From: Nocardia takedensis NBRC 100417
GTDB lineage: Bacteria > Actinomycetota > Actinomycetes > Mycobacteriales > Mycobacteriaceae
Assembly: GCF_000308695.1 (NCBI RefSeq)
Contig: NZ_BAGG01000123.1
Coordinates: 1-64,000 of the forward strand
Direction: 5' to 3'
Length of the DNA: 64,000 nt
Part shown: positions 1-9,138 of the stretch, piece after piece
How positions within the stretch are numbered: the stretch's first letter is position 1
Layout of the letters: each line of letters begins with the position of its first letter
Program-made: the position numbers and the translations under genes
The notes under the pieces: generated by a model
Seen by the model: only the letters and a program-made list of their open reading frames with translations
The model's database searches: none
What the model was told of the DNA's origin: nothing

Positions 1-1674
1 GCTCCACCAACACCCGCGCCGAGACCGCCGGCGGCGTCCACCGCAGCACCCAACGAACCACCGAGACCGACGGCACCGCTCAGGCCCGCGCCCAGGCCGG
101 CCACGCCATCGACGGCACCGTCGACCGCGCCGCCGACGTTCGCGCCCACGCCTGCCACTCCGTCCACCGCACCGCCCAGCCCCGCCACCGAGACCGGCGT
201 CGGCGTCAACGGCACCGTCGAGCGCGCCACCGATACTCGCACCCAGACCGGCCGTCGCATCCACAGCACCGTCCAGCGCACCGCCGACGCCTGTGCCCAC
301 ACCGGCACCGAGGCCGCTGGTCGCGCCGACCGCGCCCTCCAGTGCCCCACCGACGCCCGCGCCCAGACCGCCCGCGGCATCGACCGCACCGTCGAGCGCG
401 CCACCGACTCCGGCACCGAGGCCGGCGACGCCGTCGACCGCACCGCCCAAGGTCGCGCCGACATCGGCCGCTCCGTCCAGTGCGCCACCCAGGTCCGCTC
501 CGAGGCCGGCAGCGGCATCCACGGCTCCCTCGAGATCTGCGCCGAGCCCGACGGCGGCATCCACAGCACCACTCAGGTCGGTGCCGAGACCGGCTGCCGC
601 GCCCACGGCACCGTCCAGGCCGGCGGTCGCGTCCACGGCACCGCCCAAGTTGGTACCGAGACCGGCCGCCACGTCCACCGCGCCGTCCAGCGCACCTTCC
701 AGACCCGCGCCGAGTCCGGCGGCGGCATCGACAGCGCCACCCAGGGCACCACCCGGGCCCGCACCGACACCTGCCGCGGCGTCCACAGCACCCCCGAGAC
801 CCGCACCCAGACCAGCCGCGGCGTCCACAGCACCACCCACACCCGCACCCAGACCAGCCGTCGCATCGACAGCACTATCCAATGCACCACCGACACCCGC
901 GCCGAGACCGGCGGCGGCGTCCACGGCACCGTTCAGCGCACCACCCAGTCCGGCGGCGGCATCCACAGCGCCGCCGAGCGCGCCACCCAAGCCAGCGCCG
1001 AGACCAGCGGCCGCATCCACCGCACCACCCAAACCCGCGCCCAAACCGGCGGCCGCGTCGACGGCACCGTTCAGAGCACCACCCAAACCCGCGCCCAAAC
1101 CGGCGGCCGCGTCGACGGCGCCGTTGAGTGCGCCGCCCAGACCGGCGGTCGCGCCGAGTGCGCCGCCCAGGCCCGCGCCGAGGTCGGCGTCGAGGGTGGG
1201 GGTGAGGGCGAGGGAGATGTCGGTGAGGGCGTCGAGGCTCGTGTCGAGGGCGGCTCCGAGGTCGAGGCCGGTGTCGAGGGCGCCGTTGCCGGTGAGGTCG
1301 AGGTCGAGGCCGGTGTCGGCGTCGGCGTCGAGGCCGATGTCGGCTCCGCCGGCGGCGCCCGCGCCGAGGTCGAGGCCCGCGTTGGCGGCGGCGACGGCTC
1401 CGGCGGCGACGGTGGCGGCCGCGGCGGCGTTGCCGAGGGCGGCGAGGTTGCCGCCCGCGTTACCGCCCGCGGCGAGGATGGCCGACAGGTCGGATCCGCC
1501 GGTGATGACGGCGGATTCGGCGACCATCGGGGCGACGGCGGCGATGTCTTCGGGGGTGACGTCGGGGAGTCCGGCGTCGCACAGCGCCTGCTGGGGGGCG
1601 GCGCAGTAGTTGACGGCGGCTTCGCGGTCGCGCAGCAGGCCGAGGATGAATTCGAGAATGGCGTTGACTGTCAT
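1..1674 (-). CDS. iniB: IniB-like Ala/Gly-rich envelope-stress protein (partial, apparent frameshift)
   Basis: The ATG is at 1674 and the gene runs off the left edge. The first ~70 residues (MTVNAILEFILGLLRDREAA..., then a CAAPQQAL stretch) match the IniB N-terminal type seen in mycobacteria. After it comes a long low-complexity region with degenerate units like GLGAGLGGAVDAAA. The reading frame is continuous from 1674 down to about 181. Below that it turns Arg/Cys-rich, while the GLGGAVDG repeat resumes in another frame (CTG at 179-177, skipping base 180). This indicates one extra base in a G4 run, real or a sequence error. M. tuberculosis iniB lies in the isoniazid/ethambutol-induced iniBAC operon, so iniA/iniC-type dynamin genes may lie just left of the window. 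The long plus-strand Ala/Pro reading frame here is its antisense shadow. Confidence 0.75.
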   Translation of the reverse strand, partial: MTVNAILEFILGLLRDREAAVNYCAAPQQALCDAGLPDVTPEDIAAVAPMVAESAVITGGSDLSAILAAGGNAGGNLAALGNAAAAATVAAGAVAAANAGLDLGAGAAGGADIGLDADADTGLDLDLTGNGALDTGLDLGAALDTSLDALTDISLALTPTLDADLGAGLGGALGATAGLGGALNGAVDAAAGLGAGLGGALNGAVDAAAGLGAGLGGAVDAAAGLGAGLGGALGGAVDAAAGLGGALNGAVDAAAGLGAGVGGALDSAVDATAGLGAGVGGAVDAAAGLGAGLGGAVDAAAGVGAGPGGALGGAVDAAAGLGAGLEGALDGAVDVAAGLGTNLGGAVDATAGLDGAVGAAAGLGTDLSGAVDAAVGLGADLEGAVDAAAGLGADLGGALDGAADVGATLGGAVDGVAGLGAGVGGALDGAVDAAGGLGAGVGGALEGAVGATSGLGAGVGTGVGGALDGAVDATAGLGASIGGALDGAVDADAGLGGGAGRCGGRSGRRGRERRRRGRRCRRWRGRPGRGPERCRRSRWFVGCCGGRRRRSRRGCWWS

Positions 1675-1796
1675 GGCTCGTCTCCTGAGATCGGCGGACC
1701 TCTTTCATCCGCGGGCCGTTGAATTGCATTTCACGGTAGGGGCGGGAGTCGTTACGGAAAACGGGGAAGATCCCTAGATCGCACCGCGGCCGACCA

Positions 1797-1829
1797 TTAG
1801 GGGGAGGCGTCGCGTTAGGGGAATTCCCC
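1797..1829. promoter_or_regulatory. Direct repeats and palindrome in the iniB/hsp70 divergent promoter region
   Basis: Two TTAGGGG repeats begin at 1797 and 1815, 18 bp apart on one face of the helix. The second runs into a perfect 12-bp palindrome GGGGAATTCCCC (1818-1829). They sit between the divergent starts at 1674 and 1970, so they could serve both genes. The neighbouring LuxR/ATPase protein is the obvious candidate binder, but this is inference. The rest of this 295-bp intergenic region shows nothing else I can name. Confidence 0.45.
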
Positions 1830-1969
1830 CGGACTTCCCGACTGCGCGTAACGGTTCCCCGCCAGCTACCGACAGATGTGGTGCGTCGGCCGGACCGAGC
1901 TCCCTGGCACGTCACCGCACGCGCGACAGCGACCATCGGGCCCCACTGAGTCTGCGAACGAGGTTACGA

Positions 1970-3748
1970 ATGACAGAGCGTCTGGCGCTCGGCATCACCG
2001 TAGGAGCGTTGCATTCGGTCGCGATCGCGGCAGCCGGCGAGTCCGGTGACGTGGATCCGCGCGCGGGCGGCGCGGTGCGCGTTCTACCGACGGCGCGCGC
2101 GGCGGGCGTCCCCGATTCCCCCTCGGTGACGGCGGGTTTCCTGGATCGGGTCGGCGATCCGGTGGATATGCTGGACGAGTACGGAAATTCTTGTGCCGCA
2201 GCCGATTTGGTCACGACGGCGATCGATTCCCTGATCGCCGACGCGAGTGCCGCGACGGATCGGACGCCGGACGCGGTCGTGGTGTGCCATCCGGCGCGTT
2301 GGTCGGAGCACATGGTGCGCGCGCAGCGGGCGGCGTTGGCGGCGGCGGGTCTGTCGGAGGTGACGACGGTCCCGGAGCAGAGCGCCGCGGTGCGTTGGCT
2401 CGAGCACGCGCACGGCCGACTGGACACCGGCGCGGTGGTTGTCTACGACCTCGGCGCGACGGGTCTGACGGTCTCGGTGGTGCGGACCGGGGCGCAGGCG
2501 GGCCCGCTGGGCGTCCCGTCGCGCACGACCGACATCGCGGGGGCGGAATTCGATCTGCTGACCATGCGCTATGTCTTGGCAAATGCGCTGAACGGAAATG
2601 ATTTCGATCCTTTCGATCCGGTGATCGAAAGGGAATTGTCGGATTTGCGGGAGCGCTGCCGAATGGCGAAGGAAGAACTTTCCGACGTCACCGCGACCGT
2701 TGTTCCGGTCCGCTTGGATCCGGCGGGTCCGCAGCAGCGGATCCGCCTGGTGCGCGACGAACTCGAGGATCTGCTGCGTGGTTCGCTGCTGACCTCGTTG
2801 GACCTGATCCGCGACGCCGTGCACCGCGCGGGCTTGGCGATCCCGGATGTGAGCCGGATCCTGGTGACGGGCGGTGGCGCGGCGATCCCGCTGGTGACGG
2901 AGTTGCTGTCGACGGAGTTCGGTCTGCCGGTGGTGGCCTCGGTGCATCCGGAGCGGACGGCCGCGCACGGTGCGGCGCTGCTGGCGGGTGACCTGTCGTC
3001 GGCGACGGTGGCGAGCGCGCCGCCCGCCGCGTTGACGAAACTCGCGCCCGCCCGGGTCTCGCCTCCGGATCCGGCGCGGCCCGCACCGGAGTTCACCGCA
3101 CTGGATCTACCGTCGGAGCCGCCGCCGCGCCGCACGAGTAAGCAGCGGACGATCGTGATCGCGGGGGCCGCGCTGGCGATCATCCTGTTGACCTGCGGCA
3201 GCGTCGCGATCGGCACCGGTGTGGTGCCGACCACGCATCCGCCGTCGCAGGAGTCGGCGACGACGGCGTTTCCCGATCCGTCCGGGGAGGTGTCGACGCC
3301 TGCGCAGCCGGTTGCGGCCACGAACCCGGACGGCACGCCGGTCGGCCCGACCGCGGCCGGTTCGCCGGGGAGTCCGGTCGTGGCGGTGGCGGGCACGACC
3401 GCCGCGGCGACACCGGGCGCGAACACTCCGGAACAGCAAGGACAGCCCGCCCAGAACCAAGGCCAACCCGCCCAGGGGCAACCGGAAGGTCAACCGGCCC
3501 AGCCGCAGCCCGGCCAACCCGCGCAGCCCGCCCCGCCGGCGAACACGCCCGCGCCGACCGTCCCCCAGCAGCCGCAGCCGACCCAGCAGTCGCCCGCGCA
3601 GTCCCCGACCACACTCTTCCCGGTCCCGAAGCCGCAAGCACCGAGTCTGCCGACCGGTGCGTTGGAGGACACCATCGATGGTGTCGGCGGCGCGGTCGGC
3701 ACGGTGTTGCGCGCGCCCGGCGAGATCCTCGGAGGCAACGGTGGCTGA
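1970..3748 (+). CDS. Membrane-anchored Hsp70-like protein with Pro/Gln-rich tail
   Basis: 592 residues. Residues ~1-335 form an actin-like Hsp70 nucleotide-binding fold: VVYDLGATGLTVSVV is the phosphate-2-type strand and ILVTGGGAAIPLV the adenosine-type loop. A single membrane segment (IVIAGAALAIILLTCGSVAIG, ~395-415) follows, then ~170 residues rich in Pro, Gln and Thr. The canonical Hsp70 substrate-binding domain is absent. The ATPase domain would be cytoplasmic and the tail outside. GAGG (1960-1963) lies six bases before the ATG. Its stop overlaps the next gene by eight bases, so the two are co-translated. Divergent from the IniB-like gene; a role in envelope-stress sensing is inferred from position. 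ATPase activity is uncertain because the fold is divergent. Confidence 0.82.
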   Translation: MTERLALGITVGALHSVAIAAAGESGDVDPRAGGAVRVLPTARAAGVPDSPSVTAGFLDRVGDPVDMLDEYGNSCAAADLVTTAIDSLIADASAATDRTPDAVVVCHPARWSEHMVRAQRAALAAAGLSEVTTVPEQSAAVRWLEHAHGRLDTGAVVVYDLGATGLTVSVVRTGAQAGPLGVPSRTTDIAGAEFDLLTMRYVLANALNGNDFDPFDPVIERELSDLRERCRMAKEELSDVTATVVPVRLDPAGPQQRIRLVRDELEDLLRGSLLTSLDLIRDAVHRAGLAIPDVSRILVTGGGAAIPLVTELLSTEFGLPVVASVHPERTAAHGAALLAGDLSSATVASAPPAALTKLAPARVSPPDPARPAPEFTALDLPSEPPPRRTSKQRTIVIAGAALAIILLTCGSVAIGTGVVPTTHPPSQESATTAFPDPSGEVSTPAQPVAATNPDGTPVGPTAAGSPGSPVVAVAGTTAAATPGANTPEQQGQPAQNQGQPAQGQPEGQPAQPQPGQPAQPAPPANTPAPTVPQQPQPTQQSPAQSPTTLFPVPKPQAPSLPTGALEDTIDGVGGAVGTVLRAPGEILGGNGG

Positions 3749-6272
3749 GATCGCTCTCGACACCATGCCGTACGCGCGCGACATCTTCCGTGAACTGGAT
3801 TCCGCGGACCCCGAGTCGGCGTTCGCCCTGTTGATCCGCGGACGTTCGGGCACCGGTAAGTCGACGTTGTTGGCGGCGGTGCGCGGCCGCTTGCGGATGC
3901 GGGAGGTGCCGGTGTGGGACAAGGTCGGCGTCGCGGCCGACCTGACGGCCGAGGGCCGCGCTCCCGCGCTGATCATCGACAACGCCCACACGCTGGGCGA
4001 CGACGATTTCGAATCCTTGTGCGCCGAGGTCGAATTCGGGTCGCGAACGATGGTGATCGCCACCCAACCGCGCCCGCACGACGAACGGTTGCGCGCCTTG
4101 GCCGACGCGGTGGCGCGGCGCGGGCGGGTGCTGGATCTGCGTCCGTTGGGCGTCTCGGACATCACGCCGTTCGCCCGGGAGTTGGGGATGGCGGTGCCGC
4201 GCGCGGTGGCCCAGCACATCCACCAGCAGACCGGCGGGATCCGGGCGGGGGTGGTCGCGGCGCTGTCGGCGGCCTGTTCGACCCGGTTCGAGGCGGGGAT
4301 GCGGGCGGTCGACGAGGCGGTGGCGCAGTGGGCGCGCATCCAGTTGGACGATATGGACCCGGATCTGCTGGAGGCGTTGGCGGTCGCGACCACGGGCACG
4401 GGTTTGGATTCCAGTGAACTGACCGAGGTCCTGGGGATCGACGCGGGCGCGGCGCGCCGGCTGATCGATCGGGCGCGGGCCAGCGCGCTGGTCACCGACG
4501 CCGATCTGCTGATCGCCCCGGCGGTGCCCGCGTTGCGCACCGTGCTGGGTGACCGTCGTTTCCTGGCGGTGCAACGCCGTCTGCTCGCGGCCCGCCTGGA
4601 CGCCGGTCTGTTGCGCGATCACACCGCGCTGGCTTTCGCCGAGGCGGGCGTCCGTGACGGGCGCTTGGCCGAATTCCTGTGCGTGGCCGCCGCGCACGCG
4701 GGACGCGAGGCGGTCCGCTTCTACGCGGCGGCCACGGCGGCGGGCGCGGACCCGGGTCGGATCGCGTTGCGCTGGGCCGAGGCCGCGGCCCGCGCGGGTG
4801 ACGGGGAGACGGCGCTGCGGTTGGCCGAACCGGTGCTGGCCAGATCGGACGCGTCGGCCGAGGAGTTGGCCGACGCGGTGCGGATCTGCGCGGGAGTGTT
4901 GGCGCGGCGTGGTCTGATCGGCCGCGCCGCGCAGTTGTATGCGTGGCTGGGCGCGCATCGGGTCCGCGCGGACTGGGCGGTCGCGGCGGCGGTGCACTGT
5001 CTGGCGGGTGATCTGCGCAACGCCGCGGAACTGTCGGCCACGGCCGCGCACTGGCCGCCGATGGAGGCCGACGCGCAGGCCCGCTTGGTGGCGACGGCGC
5101 TGACCGACACCATGTCCCGCCGCGGCGACGCGGGGGCGGCGGTGTCGGCGCTGGTGCAGGCCGCGCATCTGGACGCCGACACCGATCGGCTGCCCCCGGT
5201 CTCGGCGGTGTCGATCGCGACGCTGTTGTGCTTGAGCACCGGTGAACCGCGGCGGGCGGGCGAGGTGCTGTTGCGCGCGACCGACGCCGGGCAGCGCGGT
5301 CACCAGTTGCGGGTGCTCGGCGCGTGGGTGGCGATGCTGGCCGGTGACGAGCAGCGCGCCGCGACGACGTTGGCCGCGGTCGAGCACGCCCACCTCGATC
5401 CGCGCGACCGTCTGCTGGCGCACGGCGTGGCGGTGGGCCTGGCGCGGCGCGGCGGCGATCCGGCGGCGTTGAGCGCCGCGTGGGAGGCCGCGCACCCGCT
5501 TTTCGACGACATCGACGCGGATCTGCTGACGATGCTGCCGGTGGGCGAGTTGTGGTTGGCGGGGATCCGGGTCGGGCAGGAACGGCGGGTGACGCCGCTG
5601 GTGGAGTCGTGCGCGGCGCTGCTGCGCGGTCTGGAACAGCCGCCGGTCTGGGCCAACGCCTTCCACTGGTACGGGGTGCAGGCCGCGATCGCGCACGAGA
5701 GCCCCGACGATCTGCTCCCGCACGCGCGGAGTCTGAAGGAGGCGGCGCAGGCGGGTGACCGGCACGCGGCGGTGCTGGCCGACGCCGGCCGCACCTGGGT
5801 CTTCGTGCTGCGCGGCGAAGTGTCGGCGACCCACGTGGCCTCGGCGGTGTCGGGGTTGCGCGGGATCGGGCTGACCTGGGACGCGGCCCGCTTGGCGAGT
5901 GAGGCCGCGCTGGCCGCCGACGATTCCGCGACCGCGACCACGCTGCTCAAACTGGCCAGGACGGTGCGCGCCGAGTCCCGGCCGAACGAACCGAGGATCG
6001 CCCAGGCCGCGGCCCCGCAGGCGACCCGAGGGCGGGCGGCGGCCGTGGTCGAACCGGCGGCGGTCGGCGCGATGCTCAGCGAACGCGAACGCGAGGTCGC
6101 CGAACTGGTCCTGCTGGGCCTGACCTATCGCGAGATCGGAGCTCGCCTGTACATTTCGGCGAAGACCGTGGAGCATCACGTCGCCCGGATCCGCCGCCGA
6201 ATCGGTGCCGGATCGCGATCGGAGTTATTGTCGATGCTTCGCGCCATGGGCCACGGCTCGCTGCTCGTCTGA
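3741..6272 (+). CDS. ATPase-LuxR family transcriptional regulator, IniR-like
   Basis: 843 residues from GTG 3741, chosen because GGAGG (3731-3735) lies five bases upstream and the frame above it only overlaps the Hsp70 gene. Walker A GRSGTGKST is at residues 34-42 and a Walker-B-like ALIIDNAH at ~76-83. A long helical repeat-like middle follows. A LuxR/GerE helix-turn-helix ends the protein (LSEREREVAELVLLGLTYRE, then AKTVEHHVARIRRRIG). Length and layout match large STAND-type LuxR regulators. In M. tuberculosis the 832-residue Rv0339c near iniB has this design and is reported as the iniBAC activator (IniR). Orthology here is inferred from architecture and neighbours. The gene is sandwiched between two Hsp70-like genes in one transcription unit, suggesting they tune its activity. 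Confidence 0.82.
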   Translation: MAEIALDTMPYARDIFRELDSADPESAFALLIRGRSGTGKSTLLAAVRGRLRMREVPVWDKVGVAADLTAEGRAPALIIDNAHTLGDDDFESLCAEVEFGSRTMVIATQPRPHDERLRALADAVARRGRVLDLRPLGVSDITPFARELGMAVPRAVAQHIHQQTGGIRAGVVAALSAACSTRFEAGMRAVDEAVAQWARIQLDDMDPDLLEALAVATTGTGLDSSELTEVLGIDAGAARRLIDRARASALVTDADLLIAPAVPALRTVLGDRRFLAVQRRLLAARLDAGLLRDHTALAFAEAGVRDGRLAEFLCVAAAHAGREAVRFYAAATAAGADPGRIALRWAEAAARAGDGETALRLAEPVLARSDASAEELADAVRICAGVLARRGLIGRAAQLYAWLGAHRVRADWAVAAAVHCLAGDLRNAAELSATAAHWPPMEADAQARLVATALTDTMSRRGDAGAAVSALVQAAHLDADTDRLPPVSAVSIATLLCLSTGEPRRAGEVLLRATDAGQRGHQLRVLGAWVAMLAGDEQRAATTLAAVEHAHLDPRDRLLAHGVAVGLARRGGDPAALSAAWEAAHPLFDDIDADLLTMLPVGELWLAGIRVGQERRVTPLVESCAALLRGLEQPPVWANAFHWYGVQAAIAHESPDDLLPHARSLKEAAQAGDRHAAVLADAGRTWVFVLRGEVSATHVASAVSGLRGIGLTWDAARLASEAALAADDSATATTLLKLARTVRAESRPNEPRIAQAAAPQATRGRAAAVVEPAAVGAMLSEREREVAELVLLGLTYREIGARLYISAKTVEHHVARIRRRIGAGSRSELLSMLRAMGHGSLLV

Positions 6273-6316
6273 GCAATGTGGCGCGTTGCCGAAGCTGTCG
6301 AATAGAGGAAACAGGA

Positions 6317-7480
6317 ATGGCCACTGGGGTGGGCCTGCGGATCGCCGAGGACGAGTGCACCGCGGCGATCGTCACCGACGGCGGCGAACTGCACTATGTC
6401 GAGCGGGCGTCGATTCTGCACATGACCGAGGACGGCGACACCGTGCTCGGTGGCGACGCGCCCGCGGGCAACTCCCATTCGATCGCCGGGTTCGTCGCGG
6501 CGGTGGGCGATCCCACCGGTCTGTCGATCGACGACGGTGAGGCGTATCGCGCGGAGGACCTGTACGCGACGGCGGTGTTCTGCCTGATCAACCTGACCAC
6601 CGAGTTCCTGGCGGGTCCGGCGGAGTTCTACGCGACCCATCCCGGGGAGTGGCCGACGGCGCAGGTGCAGTCGCTGCGCGAGGCGCTGGACTACCTGGGC
6701 CTGCGGTCGGTGGTGCTGGTCAGCGAGGCGGATCTGCCCGCGATCGACACCGCGCAGCCGGGGCGGTCCTTCGCCTACGACGCCGCGCGGGCGGCGCTGG
6801 CCGCGGTGCTGGCCACCCCGGCGGGCGCGACGCCGCCGGACCCGGGGAAGGCCGAGAACTCCACGGTGCGAACCGATGTGATCCCGGCGTTGACCGCCGA
6901 CGATCGGCCGCAGGCGTATTCGCAGGCCATGCCCGCGGCGGCGACGCCCGTTCCCGCCGCCGAACCCGCGCCCGAGCAGCCCCCCACCGAGGCCACCCCG
7001 GCTCCCACGGTCATCGCGCCGCCTGCCACGGCGCCCGCCACCGGCCCTCGCCGCGTGCCGCTGTTGATCGCGGCCGCGGTCCTGTTCGGCTTGGCGCTCG
7101 GCGGATTCGGCGTGGCGCTGCTGGTCCGCGGCGCCGACACGCCCGAGCCGCCACCGGTTCGCGACGCGCGCTCCGATCATTCGACCCCGATGCTGCCGCC
7201 CACGACCTTCGAGCCCGCGCCCGCGTTGCCACCGGTCGTCGAAGCGCCGCGCAGCCTCGCGCCGGAACCGGAGCCGACGACGGAGACCACCAGCGAACCT
7301 CCGCCGCCGCCCCCGACGACGGAGTCTCCGACGACGGTCGCGCCCACCACGACGGTCGCGCCGACCACCACCAGGAGGCCCGGCTACGCCACGCCGACCT
7401 GGCCCAGCGACGCGCCGTGGAAGCCGCCGACCAACGACTGGACACCGCCGACCTTCACCGTGCAGATCCCTATCCGCTGA
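6317..7480 (+). CDS. Short Hsp70-like membrane protein with Pro/Thr tail
   Basis: 387 residues from ATG 6317 (GAGGA at 6305-6309; an upstream GTG at 6278 has no ribosome site). The first ~170 residues resemble only the N-terminal lobe of the neighbouring Hsp70-like protein (GVGLRIAEDECTAAIV; FYATHPGEWPTAQVQSLREA). The second lobe, with its DLG and GGG nucleotide loops, is missing, so it probably cannot hydrolyse ATP alone. A membrane span (LLIAAAVLFGLALGGFGVAL, ~257-277) is followed by a Pro/Thr-rich outer tail. It begins 44 bases after the LuxR gene and is probably in the same operon. It could be a decoy or regulatory partner of the full-length protein; that is inference. Confidence 0.72.
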   Translation: MATGVGLRIAEDECTAAIVTDGGELHYVERASILHMTEDGDTVLGGDAPAGNSHSIAGFVAAVGDPTGLSIDDGEAYRAEDLYATAVFCLINLTTEFLAGPAEFYATHPGEWPTAQVQSLREALDYLGLRSVVLVSEADLPAIDTAQPGRSFAYDAARAALAAVLATPAGATPPDPGKAENSTVRTDVIPALTADDRPQAYSQAMPAAATPVPAAEPAPEQPPTEATPAPTVIAPPATAPATGPRRVPLLIAAAVLFGLALGGFGVALLVRGADTPEPPPVRDARSDHSTPMLPPTTFEPAPALPPVVEAPRSLAPEPEPTTETTSEPPPPPPTTESPTTVAPTTTVAPTTTRRPGYATPTWPSDAPWKPPTNDWTPPTFTVQIPIR

Positions 7481-7667
7481 TTCGGTCGCCACCGAATGGG
7501 GTTCGTGCCCTAAAGTGATGCGCTGACCGGTGTTGTCGGAGGTTTCCGTGGCTGTCGAACAGATGGCAGTGCCGCCGGTTCGTTGCTGGACGAACGCCGT
7601 GTGCCACACGGAATCCCGCCGTGGCCCATGGACGCAACTGGCACGTCAGTGCCGACGAAGGGACTTC

Positions 7668-9026
7668 ATGCGCAAGTTGGTGGCGCGCCGCGCCGCGGTC
7701 AAGGCAGCCTCACTGGGATTCGCCGCGACCGTTCTCCTCGCCCCCTTGCTCGGAAGCGGCGTCGCCGCGGCGGAAGGGCCCGAACAGCTCCCCGCCGACG
7801 CGTTGCCCGCCGAACTCGTCGAAGCCATCGCCCGCGACCTGAAGATGTCGCCCGCCGAATACCTGGACCGTGCCGCGCGCGCCCAAGAACTCGGTGCCTA
7901 CGCGCGCGACTTCCGTTCCCAGCGACCCGATTCCTTCGCCGGCGCGTGGATCGCCGCCGACGGCACGGCGACCGTCGCGGTCACCTCCGCCGACGCCGCG
8001 GCCATCGCGGGTGCCGACGGGTACCGCACGCATCTCGCGCCGGTTTCGGCGAACACCCTGGAAACCTCGCTCACGCAGGTCAACCAGTGGGTGGCCGACC
8101 TACCGCGCGACCTGTCCGAGGCGATCAACTCGGTCGCCATCGACATCCTCAACAGCCAGATCGTGCTGAGCATCGCCAACACCCCGGCGGGCCACGTGCT
8201 GAACCTGCCGACGCTGATCGCCAACGTGAAGGTCATCCTGTCGCCGGGCGGCGGCGGTCCGGTCGAGCGCAGGCCGATGGGCGGCGACACCTACATCAGC
8301 GCGCCCACCTCGTTGCACGACTCCTCGCTGCGCGGCGTCGACGTGTGCTCGTTCGGGTTCAACAGCATCGACGCGGCAGGCAACGCGCTCAACATCAGTG
8401 CGGGTCACTGCGATCCGAACCTGGCCAAGGCCGACCAGCAGGCCGGGGTCTACTACCCCGATGTCAAGAACATCCCGAACAGCCCGCAGCTGGGCAATTT
8501 CGTCAGCGCGCAACTCGGCGGCGCGTCGGGTCTGGACTACTCGGTGATCCAGCTCAACGAGCGCGCGGTCCGCGCGGGCATGGATCAGCCGTCGGTGCGC
8601 GGGGCCAACGGCACCACGATCCACATCACCGGCACCGCCGACCCGGTGACCGGAGCCCCGGTCTGCAAGTCGGGTCAATCCTCCACCTTCACCTGCGGTT
8701 TCGTGGTGGCGGACCGGGTGGAGACCCAGCTGTTCACCGCGGAGGGCGAGAGCAAGACCGTGCGCGGGTTCGCCAGTTCGGCGTGCACGCTCGGCGGTGA
8801 CAGCGGCGGCGCGATCGTCACCGGCACCCTGGCGCTGGGCATCACCAGCGGCTCCAACGCCGCCGACGCCCCCAATTGCAACGAGGCCAACCTGGGCCTG
8901 GCGCCCTACGGCGGCACCGCGACCCTTGGCATCCCGATCCGGCCGATCCTGGCCGATATCGACGCCAATTCCGGCGGCGGCGTCGGCAGCGGAATCACGG
9001 TGCGCACCAAGCCGAACAACGGGTGA
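7668..9026 (+). CDS. Secreted S1-family (streptogrisin/alpha-lytic-type) serine protease
   Basis: 452 residues from ATG 7668 (AAGGGA upstream). Residues 1-35 are a signal peptide (basic start, LGFAATVLLAPLLG core, AAA cleavage site). Residues ~36-200 are a propeptide containing LPAELVEAIARDLKMSPAEY. The chymotrypsin-fold domain has His247 in ISAGHC, Asp290 in GLDYSV and Ser379 in GGDSGGA, plus paired Cys residues. The protease is expected to act outside the membrane after removal of the pro-region. It lies in tandem with a paralogue. Nothing in the sequence shows its substrate. The 187 bases between it and the upstream Hsp70-like gene show no clear signal. Confidence 0.85.
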   Translation: MRKLVARRAAVKAASLGFAATVLLAPLLGSGVAAAEGPEQLPADALPAELVEAIARDLKMSPAEYLDRAARAQELGAYARDFRSQRPDSFAGAWIAADGTATVAVTSADAAAIAGADGYRTHLAPVSANTLETSLTQVNQWVADLPRDLSEAINSVAIDILNSQIVLSIANTPAGHVLNLPTLIANVKVILSPGGGGPVERRPMGGDTYISAPTSLHDSSLRGVDVCSFGFNSIDAAGNALNISAGHCDPNLAKADQQAGVYYPDVKNIPNSPQLGNFVSAQLGGASGLDYSVIQLNERAVRAGMDQPSVRGANGTTIHITGTADPVTGAPVCKSGQSSTFTCGFVVADRVETQLFTAEGESKTVRGFASSACTLGGDSGGAIVTGTLALGITSGSNAADAPNCNEANLGLAPYGGTATLGIPIRPILADIDANSGGGVGSGITVRTKPNNG

Positions 9027-9138
9027 CGGAAACCACACGAGGATAGGCCCAGCTCTCGACACGCCGGAACACGCGTCGGCGGATACCGACGCACCGGACG
9101 AGTAGTGATACGGGTCGCGACCCCATATAGTTCAGCGC

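Noticed and set aside
293..1609. 438-codon plus-strand Ala/Pro/Ser-rich frame
   Set aside because: Antisense shadow of the IniB-like repeat; the minus strand has the recognisable N-terminus and start.
3219..3740. N-terminal extension of the LuxR regulator frame (ATG 3219)
   Set aside because: This stretch overlaps the Hsp70-like gene, is Arg/Pro-rich, and the GTG at 3741 has a proper ribosome site.
3180..6179. 999-codon minus-strand frame
   Set aside because: Arg/Gln-rich antisense of the LuxR regulator, caused by the high G+C.
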